Below are positions 34,724 to 43,410 of a DNA stretch of 64,000 nt, piece by piece; positions within the stretch are counted from its first letter, which is position 1, and every line of letters starts with the position of its first letter. The notes below the pieces were generated by a model, which worked only from the letters and a program-made list of their open reading frames with translations, did not search any database and was not told the DNA's origin. Source of the stretch: CALWZE01 sp964645785 (GTDB lineage Bacteria > Bacillota > Clostridia > Oscillospirales > Ruminococcaceae); the NCBI GenBank assembly GCA_964645785.1, contig CAZYAV010000001.1:1-64000 (forward strand), in the 5' to 3' direction. The translations under genes were made by a program, and so were the position numbers.

Positions 34724-35192
34724 TTACTCCTCGTCCCCGTGATCGTGGCCGCAGTCACACTCGTCATCGCCGCAGCAGCAGCCGTCCTCGCAGTCGCAGT
34801 CGAAGTCAAACTCCAGCTTTTCGCCGCAGTTGGGGCAGTCGATATCCCCCTGCAGCAGCGTGTCCTCGTCAATGCAGACGGTGTTGCCGCACTTCGGACA
34901 TTTTACGTCGTACATATAGGTATCGTCCTCGTCCTCATCATCGCAGCCGCACTCGTCGCAGCACTCATACAGCTCGTCCAGATCCTCGTTGATTGCGTCG
35001 ACCTCCTCGTAGAGGGAGTCGATCTCGTCGTACGCTGCCGACAGGTCGTCGTCGATTTCGTTGACATTGTCCGCAATCTCGCCAAANNNNNNNNNNAACC
35101 GCGTCCAGAATTTTCTGCTCCTTCGGCTCGAGCTTCAGCTCGCTGCCCTCGATCAGACCTTTGAGAAACGCGACTTTTTCGGAAAGATTCAT
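34724..35192 (-). CDS. CD1247-like acidic zinc-ribbon protein, split by an N gap
   Basis: The gene reads MNLSEKVAFLKGLIEGSELK and on to DAV, then hits a 10-N gap (35087-35096). It resumes in another frame with NEIDDDLSAAYDEIDSLYEE and continues without a stop to CPKCGNTVCIDEDTLLQGD, CPNCGEKLEFDF and a Cys/Asp-rich tail CDCEDGCCCGDDECDCGHDH. Together it is about 150 residues: an N-terminal domain as in C. difficile CD1247, an acidic coiled coil, and a two-CxxC zinc ribbon. The frame change is explained by the arbitrary gap length. It sits 17 nt after efp; function unknown. Confidence 0.8.
35087..35096. other. Assembly gap (10 N) inside a gene
   Basis: The two sides of the CD1247-like gene are out of frame by one, so the true gap is not 10 bases. 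Confidence 0.95.
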
Positions 35193-35209
35193 CTTGTTCT
35201 CCTTTCGGG

Positions 35210-35773
35210 TTAGCCCTGAACCCTGCCCATATATTCGCCGGTGCGCGTGTCAATCTGGATAATCTCGCCCTCGTTTATAAACAGTGGCACGCGAACCTCC
35301 GCCCCGGTCTCCACCTTGGCGGGCTTGAGGGTGTTGGTCGCCGTGTTGCCCTTGACGCCCGGTTCGGTCTCGGTCACCGCCAGCTCCACAAAGTTGGGCG
35401 CCTCCATGCCGAACACCTTGCCCTTGTAGGACAGGATCTTGACCGTCATATCCTCCTTGACAAACCGGAAGCTGTCAGGCAGATCCGCCTTTGCAATCGG
35501 GGTCTGCTCATAGGTTTCGTTGTCCATGAAATAGTACATGTCGCCGTCGTTGTAGGAATAGGCCATATCGCGGCGGTCAATATATGCGTTCTCAAACTTG
35601 TCGGTCGGATTATAGGTGCGCTCGACGACTGCGCCAGAGATCACGTTGCGGATCTTTGTGCGGACAAACGCCGCGCCCTTGCCCGGCTTGACATGCTGGA
35701 ACTCAATGATCTGAAAGACGTTGCCGTCCTCCTCAAACGTCACACCGTTGCGGAAATCACCGGCAGAAATCAT
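35210..35773 (-). CDS. efp: Elongation factor P
   Basis: A 187-residue factor that relieves ribosome stalling at polyproline. It starts MISAGDFRNGVTFE, has the modifiable lysine loop HVKPGKGAAFVRTK, and ends with the OB-fold EIIQIDTRTGEYMGRV. The ATG at 35773 is preferred over the upstream TTG because GGAG lies 10 nt before it and the family starts here. It is followed by the CD1247-like gene. Confidence 0.96.
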   Translation of the reverse strand: MISAGDFRNGVTFEEDGNVFQIIEFQHVKPGKGAAFVRTKIRNVISGAVVERTYNPTDKFENAYIDRRDMAYSYNDGDMYYFMDNETYEQTPIAKADLPDSFRFVKEDMTVKILSYKGKVFGMEAPNFVELAVTETEPGVKGNTATNTLKPAKVETGAEVRVPLFINEGEIIQIDTRTGEYMGRVQG

Positions 35774-35810
35774 AAAATCCAAACTCCTTCATATTCATTG
35801 TATCTGAATA

Positions 35811-35839
35811 ATTCTACCATAGCGCACTATTGGAATCAA
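35811..35839 (-). promoter_or_regulatory. Promoter of efp
   Basis: Minus-strand -35 TTGATT (35834-35839), a 17-nt spacer, and -10 TAGAAT (35811-35816), about 38 nt before the efp start. Confidence 0.82.
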
Positions 35840-35983
35840 GGGTAAAACGGGGAAATCCCCGCAAAAAGCGTTTTTGTGCCGCCGCGCAGGCGGCCTTTTG
35901 CGCATGTTTCCGGCCTTTTTGCGGCCGGGGCTTCCATCAATTGCCGTTTTTCTCCCCCGCCCCGCGGCCGCTTGCGCCGCCCG

Positions 35984-37321
35984 TCACAGCCGCTCCAGGC
36001 CAAGCAGCACGGTTTTATAAAAGCGCACCGCCGCGGAGATTGCGTCGAGGTCGATGTTCTCATCCTTCCCGTGGACGCTGGCCAGCTGCGCGGAGGAAAT
36101 CGCAATCGGCGCAAAGCGGATGACCGCGTCGCAGTCGGCGGTGATGTGCCGCGCGTCCGTCCCCGCGTGCAGCAGAAAGGGCGCGACGGCCGCCGCGGGG
36201 AACACCTGCCGCACACAGTCCTCGACATAGCGGTGCGCGCGCGAGCCGAGCGCCGAGGGGACGTAATCCTCCTGCATCTCTCCCGGCTCCAGCGCAACAC
36301 CCTGCCGGCCGGCCAGCGCGCGCAGGCGGGCAAGGTCGGCCGCGAAGCTCTGCGGGTCGACCGAGCGCAGCAGCAGCTCCGCGCTGCATGTGTTCGGCTG
36401 CTCCGCGTATTTGCCGCCCCGGATGCCGCGCAGGTTGCAGGTGGTTCCGGCCATCTCCGCGGCCTGTGCGCCAAAGCGGGGCATCAGCCGGGCAATCACC
36501 GGCCCGAACAGCGCGGGATGGCCGAACACCAGCCGCAGCCCCGCCGGCATCTCGGGGCTGAGGGCTTTGAACATCGCCACCACCATCGGGGGCAGCGCGC
36601 GGCGGAAGGGCGGCCGCTGCGCAAGCTGCGCGAGCAGTGCGCCAACCCGCACCATCGCCGGCCGCTTTTGCGGGGACAGACCCGCGTGTCCCGCATCATC
36701 CCGCGCAACGAGGGTATACGCATGGCGTCCCTTTTCATGCATGGCGAGCATCGCGCATTTTTTCCGAACCCCGGGCAGGGGCGGGTCGAGCACCGCGCCG
36801 CCCTCGTCCAGCACGAGGGACAGCCGGACGCCCGTTTCCCGCAGCCAATCCACAATCAGGGGAAAGCCGTTCCCGCTGACCTCCTCGTTGTCCGAGGAGG
36901 CGATATAGACGGTGACGGGCGGCCGCCATCCCGCACCGAGCAGCTCCTCCGCCGCCTCCAGCTCTGCAAACAGCGGCGTTTTGGTATCGACGGCGCCGCG
37001 CCCGTACAGCCGTCCTTCCCGGACGACCCCGGCAAACGGCTCCACCGTCCACCCCTCGCCCGCCTCCACCACGTCGTGGTGGGACATGAGCATCACCGCG
37101 CCCGCGCCGCTGCCGGGCAGCTCGTACAGCCATGCGCCCGTGCCGAACAGGCGCAGGGCGCCCTGTTTGTGGAGCAGCGGGAACAGCCGCTTTACCTCCC
37201 CGCGCAGCCGTTCAAACGGCTCCTCCTGCCGCAATTCCGGCCTGGACACGGTCGGGCAGGCAATCATGCGGGACAGCCGCGCGGCATAGGCCTCGGGCGA
37301 TTTTTCAGCGTTCGGATTCAT
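35984..37321 (-). CDS. M20 family peptidase
   Basis: A 445-residue cytoplasmic M20 hydrolase. Dizinc motifs: LMSHHDVVEAG, YGRGAVDTKTP, SSDNEEVSG (Asp in place of the more common Gly-Asp), and LVLDEGGAV. It resembles the anchored paralogue at 8781-10214 but lacks its N-terminal helix. The ATG at 37321 has GAGGAG 11 nt upstream. It is monocistronic, with no substrate hint in the neighbours. Confidence 0.85.
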   Translation of the reverse strand: MNPNAEKSPEAYAARLSRMIACPTVSRPELRQEEPFERLRGEVKRLFPLLHKQGALRLFGTGAWLYELPGSGAGAVMLMSHHDVVEAGEGWTVEPFAGVVREGRLYGRGAVDTKTPLFAELEAAEELLGAGWRPPVTVYIASSDNEEVSGNGFPLIVDWLRETGVRLSLVLDEGGAVLDPPLPGVRKKCAMLAMHEKGRHAYTLVARDDAGHAGLSPQKRPAMVRVGALLAQLAQRPPFRRALPPMVVAMFKALSPEMPAGLRLVFGHPALFGPVIARLMPRFGAQAAEMAGTTCNLRGIRGGKYAEQPNTCSAELLLRSVDPQSFAADLARLRALAGRQGVALEPGEMQEDYVPSALGSRAHRYVEDCVRQVFPAAAVAPFLLHAGTDARHITADCDAVIRFAPIAISSAQLASVHGKDENIDLDAISAAVRFYKTVLLGLERL

Positions 37322-37680
37322 ATGACACCGGTCTCCTCTCTGTTCCGGCGTGTCCGCCAGTTTGTCTGGTGCACGGCCGGGCGCGGGCGGCCGCATGGCC
37401 TGGCACAGTCCCGGTCACCGCACAATCGCCGCCGGCGGCGGGCAACCCGACCGGGCGCGGGCGTTTCGCCGGGGCGGACGTTTTTTACCCTTCCTGGCGC
37501 GAGTCTCTGCGCAGCATGGGATGCCCGCATCTTTCGCAAATCGGTGCGGGCGCACGCCCGCCTTTCTCCGCTGCCGCGCAAGGCTCGGGGCGGCCGGGCG
37601 GTACCCCTCCGTACTGCGCGACGCGCCCGCTTTCCAAGCAACCTTTCCCGGTTATTTTACCATACCCGCGGCGCGGGTCG
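37322..37680. other. Intergenic region, no gene seen
   Basis: About 360 GC-rich nt between the M20 gene and the terminator of the sugar-acid operon. I see only shadow frames and no promoter I could match. Confidence 0.45.
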
Positions 37681-37681
37681 G

Positions 37682-37716
37682 AAAAAGCGCGCGGAGCCGG
37701 CTCCGCGCGCTTTTTT
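37682..37716. terminator. Terminator at the end of the uxaE-gnd-larA operon
   Basis: Perfect palindrome AAAAAGCGCGCGGAGCC / GGCTCCGCGCGCTTTTTT. For the minus strand it is 16 nt after the LarA-like stop codon. Confidence 0.92.
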
Positions 37717-37731
37717 CATCCGCCGTTCGGA

Positions 37732-39009
37732 TCAGAATTTGGATTTATCCGCCCACAGCCCGAGCGCGGGGTTGGGGATGTAGTAAATCTCCTCCCCGTC
37801 CGCCAGCGTGTTGTAGCCGAGCTTGAGCACGGCCGGGTCGTACTTTTTGACCGCCTCGCCGTAGGGCATATACCGGAACCCGACCCCCTCGACCTCCTCT
37901 TTGGTGAGGTGCTGGGTGCAGTAGGTGATCGAGAACCGGCCGTCCGAGCTGCCGTGAATGAGGTGCGCGGCGGCGGACAGGTTGTTTTGCAGGTCGGTGT
38001 TTGCCGGGTCATTGCAAAGGCGGATGATGTTCTCCCGGCCGGTGTAGCCGTATTTGCGGATCAGCCGGTCATTGTCCGGATCCTCGCCGAATTTATCGAC
38101 CCCCGGCGCAAGGACAATCAGCTCGCCGCCGTCCGCAATCGCCATGCGGGTGCGGTAAATCGCCTTGTTGCCCAGCCAGGTGCTCTTGAACTCCTGCTCG
38201 TCCAGCAGCACAACCACCTTGCGCATCGGCCGGTCGACGAGGTCGAGGTTGGTCTTTTGCGCCAGCGCCACGGCGTGCTCGAACGGCGCGCGGTCGTCCC
38301 CGATAAACAGCCCGTGCATGTGGATCTTCCCCTGCGGCGCGGTCGTCACGGTCAGCACATACCGCAGCGGCAGCTTGCGCAGGAAGTGCTGCTCGCAGTA
38401 ATCAAAGATTTTGCGAACCGGGGTCTTGTCCCGCCCCATCATCCGCTCCATGCCGTAGAACGCACCGACGATGTGCGAGGCGTTGATCATGCCGCTGCCG
38501 CCGACCCCAACCATGAGGTTTTTGGTGTAGTTCGCCATCCCCACAACCTCGTGGGGCACCACCTGGCCAATCGAGAGAATCAGGTCGTAATCCTCCAGCA
38601 GCGCCTTGTTGACCTGCGCGGGGATCGGCTTGTCGTACACCCCCTCCGAAACCTCGGCCACATACTCGCCGGGCACGGTGCCGATATCCACCACGTCATC
38701 CCGCCAGTTGTGCGCCCGGAACCGCGCAAACGGGATATCGCCGTACATCTCCGCGCACTCCCGCTCGGTCATCGGCACATGGGTGCCGAGCGCGGGCAGC
38801 AGGTCGACATGGCAGCCCCTGTCCTCCAGCATATGGTAATACAGATTGGCGATTTTGCCCGCGTTGGAGTGGAAGCGGGTGAAATCGGGGGGCAGAAGCA
38901 GCACCTTGTTCAGCGCGGGGCGGTCGGCGAGCGAGCGCGCCAGCGCGTCCTTCAGCTGTTCGTCGCCGATGCCCGCGGCATCCTGTTCAACCAGATAAAT
39001 ATTCTCCAT
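37732..39009 (-). CDS. LarA-family nickel-pincer racemase/epimerase
   Basis: A 425-residue homologue of lactate racemase. In Lactobacillus LarA, Lys184 holds the nickel-pincer cofactor, His200 binds Ni, and His108/His174 are catalytic. Here His77 (ALGTHVPMTERE), His153 and Lys163 (VPHEVVGMANYTKN, spaced 10 as in LarA) and His179 (spaced 16) fit these. LarA relatives racemise or epimerise many 2-hydroxy acids, including D-gluconate. As last gene of an operon with gnd, a KdgK-type kinase and uxaE, it probably epimerises an aldonate at C2. Substrate is inference. No larB/C/E genes are in the window. Confidence 0.85.
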   Translation of the reverse strand: MENIYLVEQDAAGIGDEQLKDALARSLADRPALNKVLLLPPDFTRFHSNAGKIANLYYHMLEDRGCHVDLLPALGTHVPMTERECAEMYGDIPFARFRAHNWRDDVVDIGTVPGEYVAEVSEGVYDKPIPAQVNKALLEDYDLILSIGQVVPHEVVGMANYTKNLMVGVGGSGMINASHIVGAFYGMERMMGRDKTPVRKIFDYCEQHFLRKLPLRYVLTVTTAPQGKIHMHGLFIGDDRAPFEHAVALAQKTNLDLVDRPMRKVVVLLDEQEFKSTWLGNKAIYRTRMAIADGGELIVLAPGVDKFGEDPDNDRLIRKYGYTGRENIIRLCNDPANTDLQNNLSAAAHLIHGSSDGRFSITYCTQHLTKEEVEGVGFRYMPYGEAVKKYDPAVLKLGYNTLADGEEIYYIPNPALGLWADKSKF

Positions 39010-39024
39010 TTTGTATTCCCCGCC

Positions 39025-40476
39025 TCAGGCCGTGTAGGTGGACGCCGCCGTCTCGCCGCCCTCGCCGGTCCAGTTGGTGTGCACAAACTCGCCGCGCGGG
39101 CGGTCGATGCGCTCATAGGTGTGCGCGCCGAAATAATCCCGCTGCGCCTGAAGCAGGTTTGCGGACAGGCGCGCGCAGCGATAGCCGTCATAGTAGCTGA
39201 GCGCGGAATTCATGGCCGGCGCGGGCACGCCCGCCAGAACAGCCGCCGCACAGACCCGGCGCCAGCCGTCCTGCGCCCGCTCGAGCGCCGCTTTGAAGTA
39301 ATCGTCCAGCATCAGGTTCTTCAGCCCCGGGTTCTTGTCGAACGCCTGCTTGATGTTGCCCAGGAACACGCTGCGGATAATGCAGCCGCCCCGCCACATC
39401 AGCGCGATTTCGCCGAAGTTGAGATCCCAGTTATAGGTCTTTGCCGCTGTCTCCATGAGCGCGTAGCCCTGCGCGTAGGAGACGATCTTGGAGGCGAACA
39501 GCGCGTTGCGGATATCCTCGATGAACGCCTTGCGGTCGCCGTCGAATTTCCCCGCCGGGCCGTGCAGCACCTTGGACGCGGCGACCCGCTCCTCCTTGAC
39601 GGCGGACAGGCAGCGGCTGAACACCGCCTCCCCGATCAGGGTCAGCGCAACCCCCTCGTCCAGCGCGGCGATCGAGGTCCACTTGCCGGTGCCCTTCTGC
39701 CCCGCCGTGTCCAGGATTTTGTCGACCAGCGGCGCGCCGTCCGTATCCTTATACGCGAGAATGTCGCGGGTGATCTCGATCAGGTAGCTGTCCAGCTCGC
39801 CCTCGTTCCACTCCTTGAACACCTCGTGCATCTCGTCCGCGCTCATCCCGAGGTAATCCCGCATCAGCTGATACGCCTCGCAGATCAGCTGGATGTCGCC
39901 GTACTCGATGCCGTTGTGCACCATCTTGACAAAATGCCCCGCGCCGTCGCGGCCGACCCACTCGCAGCAGGGGAACCCGCCCTCGACCTTTGCGCAGATG
40001 CCCTGGAAAATCGGCTTGACCGCCGGCCACGCCTCGGGCGAGCCGCCCGGCATCATGGACGGGCCCTTCAGCGCGCCCTCCTCGCCGCCGGAAACCCCGG
40101 TGCCGACATACAGCAGCCCCTTGCTCTCCACATATTTGGTGCGGCGGATGGTGTCCGGGAAATGGGAGTTGCCGCCGTCGATGATGATGTCTCCCGGCTC
40201 AAGCAGGGGGATGAGCTTGTCGATCATCGTGTCGACCGCCGCGCCCGCCTTGACCATCATCATGACCTTGCGCGGCTTTTTGAGCTGGCCGACCAGCTCC
40301 TCCAGCGAATAGGCGCCGACAATGTTTTTTCCCTTGGCGCGCCCCTCGATAAAGCGGGTGACCTTCTCGGTGGTGCGGTTGAACACACTGACGGTGAAGC
40401 CCTTGCTCTCCATATTCATGACCAGGTTCTCGCCCATAACGGCGAGGCCGATCAGCCCGATATCCGACTGTGCCAT
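39025..40476 (-). CDS. gnd: 6-Phosphogluconate dehydrogenase (decarboxylating)
   Basis: A 483-residue enzyme that converts 6-phosphogluconate to ribulose-5-phosphate and CO2. The Rossmann loop is IGLIGLAVMGENLVMNME with NRTTEKV after it, consistent with NADP use. The signature ILDTAGQKGTGKWTSIAALD is intact. Length matches the long dimeric class. Its place among sugar-acid genes suggests a catabolic use, fed by the FGGY kinase at 43411. It is followed after 15 nt by the LarA-like gene. Confidence 0.95.
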   Translation of the reverse strand: MAQSDIGLIGLAVMGENLVMNMESKGFTVSVFNRTTEKVTRFIEGRAKGKNIVGAYSLEELVGQLKKPRKVMMMVKAGAAVDTMIDKLIPLLEPGDIIIDGGNSHFPDTIRRTKYVESKGLLYVGTGVSGGEEGALKGPSMMPGGSPEAWPAVKPIFQGICAKVEGGFPCCEWVGRDGAGHFVKMVHNGIEYGDIQLICEAYQLMRDYLGMSADEMHEVFKEWNEGELDSYLIEITRDILAYKDTDGAPLVDKILDTAGQKGTGKWTSIAALDEGVALTLIGEAVFSRCLSAVKEERVAASKVLHGPAGKFDGDRKAFIEDIRNALFASKIVSYAQGYALMETAAKTYNWDLNFGEIALMWRGGCIIRSVFLGNIKQAFDKNPGLKNLMLDDYFKAALERAQDGWRRVCAAAVLAGVPAPAMNSALSYYDGYRCARLSANLLQAQRDYFGAHTYERIDRPRGEFVHTNWTGEGGETAASTYTA

Positions 40477-40498
40477 ATTGATTTTTCTCCTTTAATTC

Positions 40499-41572
40499 TC
40501 AGCGTTTGACGCGCGCGTTGCCTTCGTAAATGCTCCAGACCTGCTCCTCGTCCGCGGGGGTGCCGTAATCGACCAGCATGGTTGCGGCAAGCGCGCCGGT
40601 CGCCCAGCCGAACTGGATCCACTTTTCCGGCTCCCAGCCGCGCAGGATGCCGTACAGCAGCCCGCCGACAAAGCCGTCCCCGCCGCCGATGCGGTCGAGC
40701 ACGTCGATTTCGCGCTGCGGCTCGACATACCAGTTGTCCCCCTCCAGCATGATCGCGCCCCACAGGTGCCGGTTGGCGCTGACCACCTCGCGCAGGGTTG
40801 TCGCAAACACGCTCGCGTTCGGGAACGCCGCGCGCACCCGCTCGATCATCCCCTTAAAGCCGTCGATCTTCGCGGCGATGTCCGCGCCGCCGGCCTCCGG
40901 CCCCTCGATGCCGAGCGCCAGCTGGAAGTCCTCCTCGTTGCCGATGAGGATGTCCGACAGCGAGGCGATTTCGGTGAACACCCGGCGCAGCTCCTCCTCG
41001 CGCCCCTTCCAGAAGCTCGCGCGGTAGTTGAGGTCGAACGAAATGAGGGTGCCGTGCTTCTTCGCCGCGCGCGCAAGCTCCAGGCAGCAGCGGCTCGATT
41101 CCGGCGAAAGCGCGCCGATGAGCCCGGAAAGGTGCAGAACCTGGCAGCCTTCCTCGCCGAAGATGCGCTCGAGGTCAAAGTCGGAGGCCGAGAGGGTGCG
41201 CCCCACCTCGCCCGCGCGGTCGTTGAGCACGCGGGGTCCGCGTCCGCCGTAGCCGCTGTCCGCGATGTTGAACTGGTGGCGGTAGCCCCACGGGCCGCCC
41301 TGCTCCACCTCGGGGCCTTCAAAATCCATCCCGCGGCGGCGCAGCTCCGCTTTGATGAAGGCGGCAATGGCGCTGTCCTTGACAAACTTGGTCAGTACCT
41401 TGACCGGCAGGCCGAGCGACGCGCTCACGTTTGCGACGTTGGTTTCGGCGCTGGTTGACTGCATCTCGAACAGGTTGGTGGTGTGCACCGGCTGCCGGTT
41501 GACCGGCGTGATGCGCACCCCCATGCTGGTTGGGACAATCAGGGCGTATTTTGCGTTCTCTCTCAGCTTCAT
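40499..41572 (-). CDS. PfkB-family sugar kinase, 2-dehydro-3-deoxygluconokinase-like
   Basis: A 357-residue ribokinase-family enzyme. The N-terminal substrate lid region and the C-terminal PfkB signature DRIGGGDGFVGGLLYG with its catalytic Asp are present. The context (uxaE, KDPG aldolase) points to 2-keto-3-deoxygluconate as substrate, giving KDPG for the aldolase at 45361. It lies 22 nt upstream of gnd. The specificity is inferred from context, not residues. Confidence 0.82.
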   Translation of the reverse strand: MKLRENAKYALIVPTSMGVRITPVNRQPVHTTNLFEMQSTSAETNVANVSASLGLPVKVLTKFVKDSAIAAFIKAELRRRGMDFEGPEVEQGGPWGYRHQFNIADSGYGGRGPRVLNDRAGEVGRTLSASDFDLERIFGEEGCQVLHLSGLIGALSPESSRCCLELARAAKKHGTLISFDLNYRASFWKGREEELRRVFTEIASLSDILIGNEEDFQLALGIEGPEAGGADIAAKIDGFKGMIERVRAAFPNASVFATTLREVVSANRHLWGAIMLEGDNWYVEPQREIDVLDRIGGGDGFVGGLLYGILRGWEPEKWIQFGWATGALAATMLVDYGTPADEEQVWSIYEGNARVKR

Positions 41573-41618
41573 GCTCTCAAGCTCCCCACTTTCACAGAAT
41601 TGTTTTATATCGAAAAAA

Positions 41619-43094
41619 TCAGATCAGCGAATAGAGCGTCTCCAGGTGGCGGCCGATATGCCGGTCAAGCAGCTCGGCGTAGCCCTCCCGCTCCCTGCGC
41701 CACAGCGCAAACAGCCGGTCGCGGAACCGGGACGAGCCGTCCGGATTCTTCGCCTGCAAAATATGGCCGTAGGTGATGTGGATCAGCTGGCGCGGGTCGT
41801 CCTGGGCAAACAGGCCGGGCAGCTCCGCGTCCGAAAGGGTGTCGAGCGCCGGGATCTTCGCAAGGTCGGTGGACACATGGTAGAACCGCTTCGCGTCCTC
41901 AAACGCCTCCAGCGCGAACGCGTGCACCTCCCGGTAAAGCGCGGGATCCTTCATGGCGACAAGGCGCATCGCCTCCAGCCAGTTCGTGCCGGCCGTCTTG
42001 ACGTGGAAATTCCCCTTTGTGTATTTGCCGATGAGCGCGAACACCGCGAACTTGTCCGAGCCGGAATGGATGCTCAGCTTATAGCCGAACTTGCGCGCGA
42101 TCGCCGCGTGCACCTTCAGCTCCCGCTCAAACTGCGCAAGGTCGCCGCGGTAATCGACCCCCTTCTGGAACTCGCCGCAGAACCGGGGCGCAACCGTCGC
42201 GGTTTTGACCCCGCGGCGCGCAAGCTCGGCCGCGACAAAGTAGTGGTGAATCGGGTCGGTCGGGGTGGCCGTCTCGTCAATCGAGATTTCAAAATCGACC
42301 GCATGGGGCGCGGGCTGAATCTTGGTTTTGTAGATTTCGGTGGCAAAGTCCAGCGCCCTGCCGTAAATCAGCACGGCCTGCTTGAAGGAGCGGTCGTCAA
42401 AGGTCAGCGTCTCGCCCTCCACCTCAAAGCTCTTGCCCGCGTACAGCGCCTCCAGCTGCGCGTCCGGGCGGTAGGCCGCCGCAAGCTGCGCGTCGTCCAT
42501 GCCCTCCACCGTGTTGTCGATATGCTCGCTGCAATCCAGGGTAATCATGGTGTAGCCGCTGCTTATCGCGTAATCGACCTCCTGCGGGGTTTTCAGGTGG
42601 TCGCCGTCCGCGCCAAAGCCCTTTTTAAACCCGCAGCGATAGACCGAAAAGGTCGCGCAGTCCAGCACGTCGTCGTAGGTGCGGCCGGTCAGGTTCAGCT
42701 CGCGGATGGACTGTTGCGCAAAAACGGGGCGCGCGTCAAACCGCTCAAACACCCGGATATGCCCGTCGGTCGCGATGCCGAGCCGGTCGCCGACGCCGCA
42801 GCTGCGCACGCTGGTCAGCACCGCCGTGGGCGCCGTGTACGGGAACACGCGGCGCAGAACCTGCGCGTTTTCGTGGGTCAGCTCCGCAACCACCACCGGG
42901 GTCTCGCCGCAAAGCCGGCTCTCGCCCGCAAAGCCCGGGTTCTTACCCGCCGCAACAAGCAGATCCCGGTCGCCCGCGTCCGCCATAAAAACGGTCGCGC
43001 CGTCCGCCCGGTCGATTGATTTTGGATAAACGCCGTATTCCGGCGCCTTTGCCGCGTCGCAGCCCGACGCGAGGAATGCATTGAAGTCCTGCAT
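41619..43094 (-). CDS. uxaE: Tagaturonate epimerase UxaE
   Basis: A 491-residue protein of the UxaE family (Thermotoga TM0440 type), which interconverts D-tagaturonate and D-fructuronate at C4 in galacturonate breakdown. Recognisable stretches are PEYGVYPKSIDRADGATVFM, DFEISIDETATPTDPIHHYF and LSIHSGSDKFAVF, with metal-binding candidates Glu, Asp and His residues in the latter two. It heads the operon uxaE-kdgK-gnd-larA. GGAGG lies 8 nt before the ATG. An operator-like pair of inverted half-sites lies 94 nt upstream. Confidence 0.88.
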   Translation of the reverse strand: MQDFNAFLASGCDAAKAPEYGVYPKSIDRADGATVFMADAGDRDLLVAAGKNPGFAGESRLCGETPVVVAELTHENAQVLRRVFPYTAPTAVLTSVRSCGVGDRLGIATDGHIRVFERFDARPVFAQQSIRELNLTGRTYDDVLDCATFSVYRCGFKKGFGADGDHLKTPQEVDYAISSGYTMITLDCSEHIDNTVEGMDDAQLAAAYRPDAQLEALYAGKSFEVEGETLTFDDRSFKQAVLIYGRALDFATEIYKTKIQPAPHAVDFEISIDETATPTDPIHHYFVAAELARRGVKTATVAPRFCGEFQKGVDYRGDLAQFERELKVHAAIARKFGYKLSIHSGSDKFAVFALIGKYTKGNFHVKTAGTNWLEAMRLVAMKDPALYREVHAFALEAFEDAKRFYHVSTDLAKIPALDTLSDAELPGLFAQDDPRQLIHITYGHILQAKNPDGSSRFRDRLFALWRREREGYAELLDRHIGRHLETLYSLI

Positions 43095-43187
43095 GGGGAT
43101 CGCCTCCGTCCTTTCAAGCTCTCCGCCAAAAAAGATGCATTTTTGGCGGAAATTTTCCCTGTTTCCTATTTAAATATCAGCCCGCAT

Positions 43188-43218
43188 CTGATATACTAAA
43201 TACAAACTAATATATCAG
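43188..43218. promoter_or_regulatory. Twin half-site operator between uxaE and FGGY kinase
   Basis: An inverted pair spanning 31 nt: CTGATATACTAA (43188-43199) and CTAATATATCAG (43207-43218). The same 31-nt layout occurs at 56672-56702. It lies in the divergent region of uxaE (minus) and the FGGY kinase (plus). Each half also resembles an extended -10 (TGnTATAnT), so promoter and operator roles may overlap. Confidence 0.6.
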
Positions 43219-43410
43219 TTTATTTGAGTTTATCATTTTCACGGTTCAAAATCAATAGATTTTGCGGACTTCGGTTCCCGAATCTGGCGAAAAGCACAAG
43301 TTTCGTCTTTGTGCAAAAGAATCGTCCGCCGCTTCTGTGCAAAACGCAAACAGCCGCCCCGGCGCAAGCGCCGCCGGCGCCCGTTTTCCCCGTGCAGAAA
43401 GGAGACCGCC

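Noticed and set aside
37132..40509. 1125-codon open frame on the plus strand
   Set aside because: It lies antisense to larA, gnd and part of kdgK and has shadow composition; GC-rich codons leave few stops on the opposite strand.
43188..43218. Reading the CTGATATA half-sites only as promoters
   Set aside because: Possible, since they look like extended -10 boxes. But the two halves face each other and the pair at 56672 has no plus-strand gene close by, so an operator role fits better.
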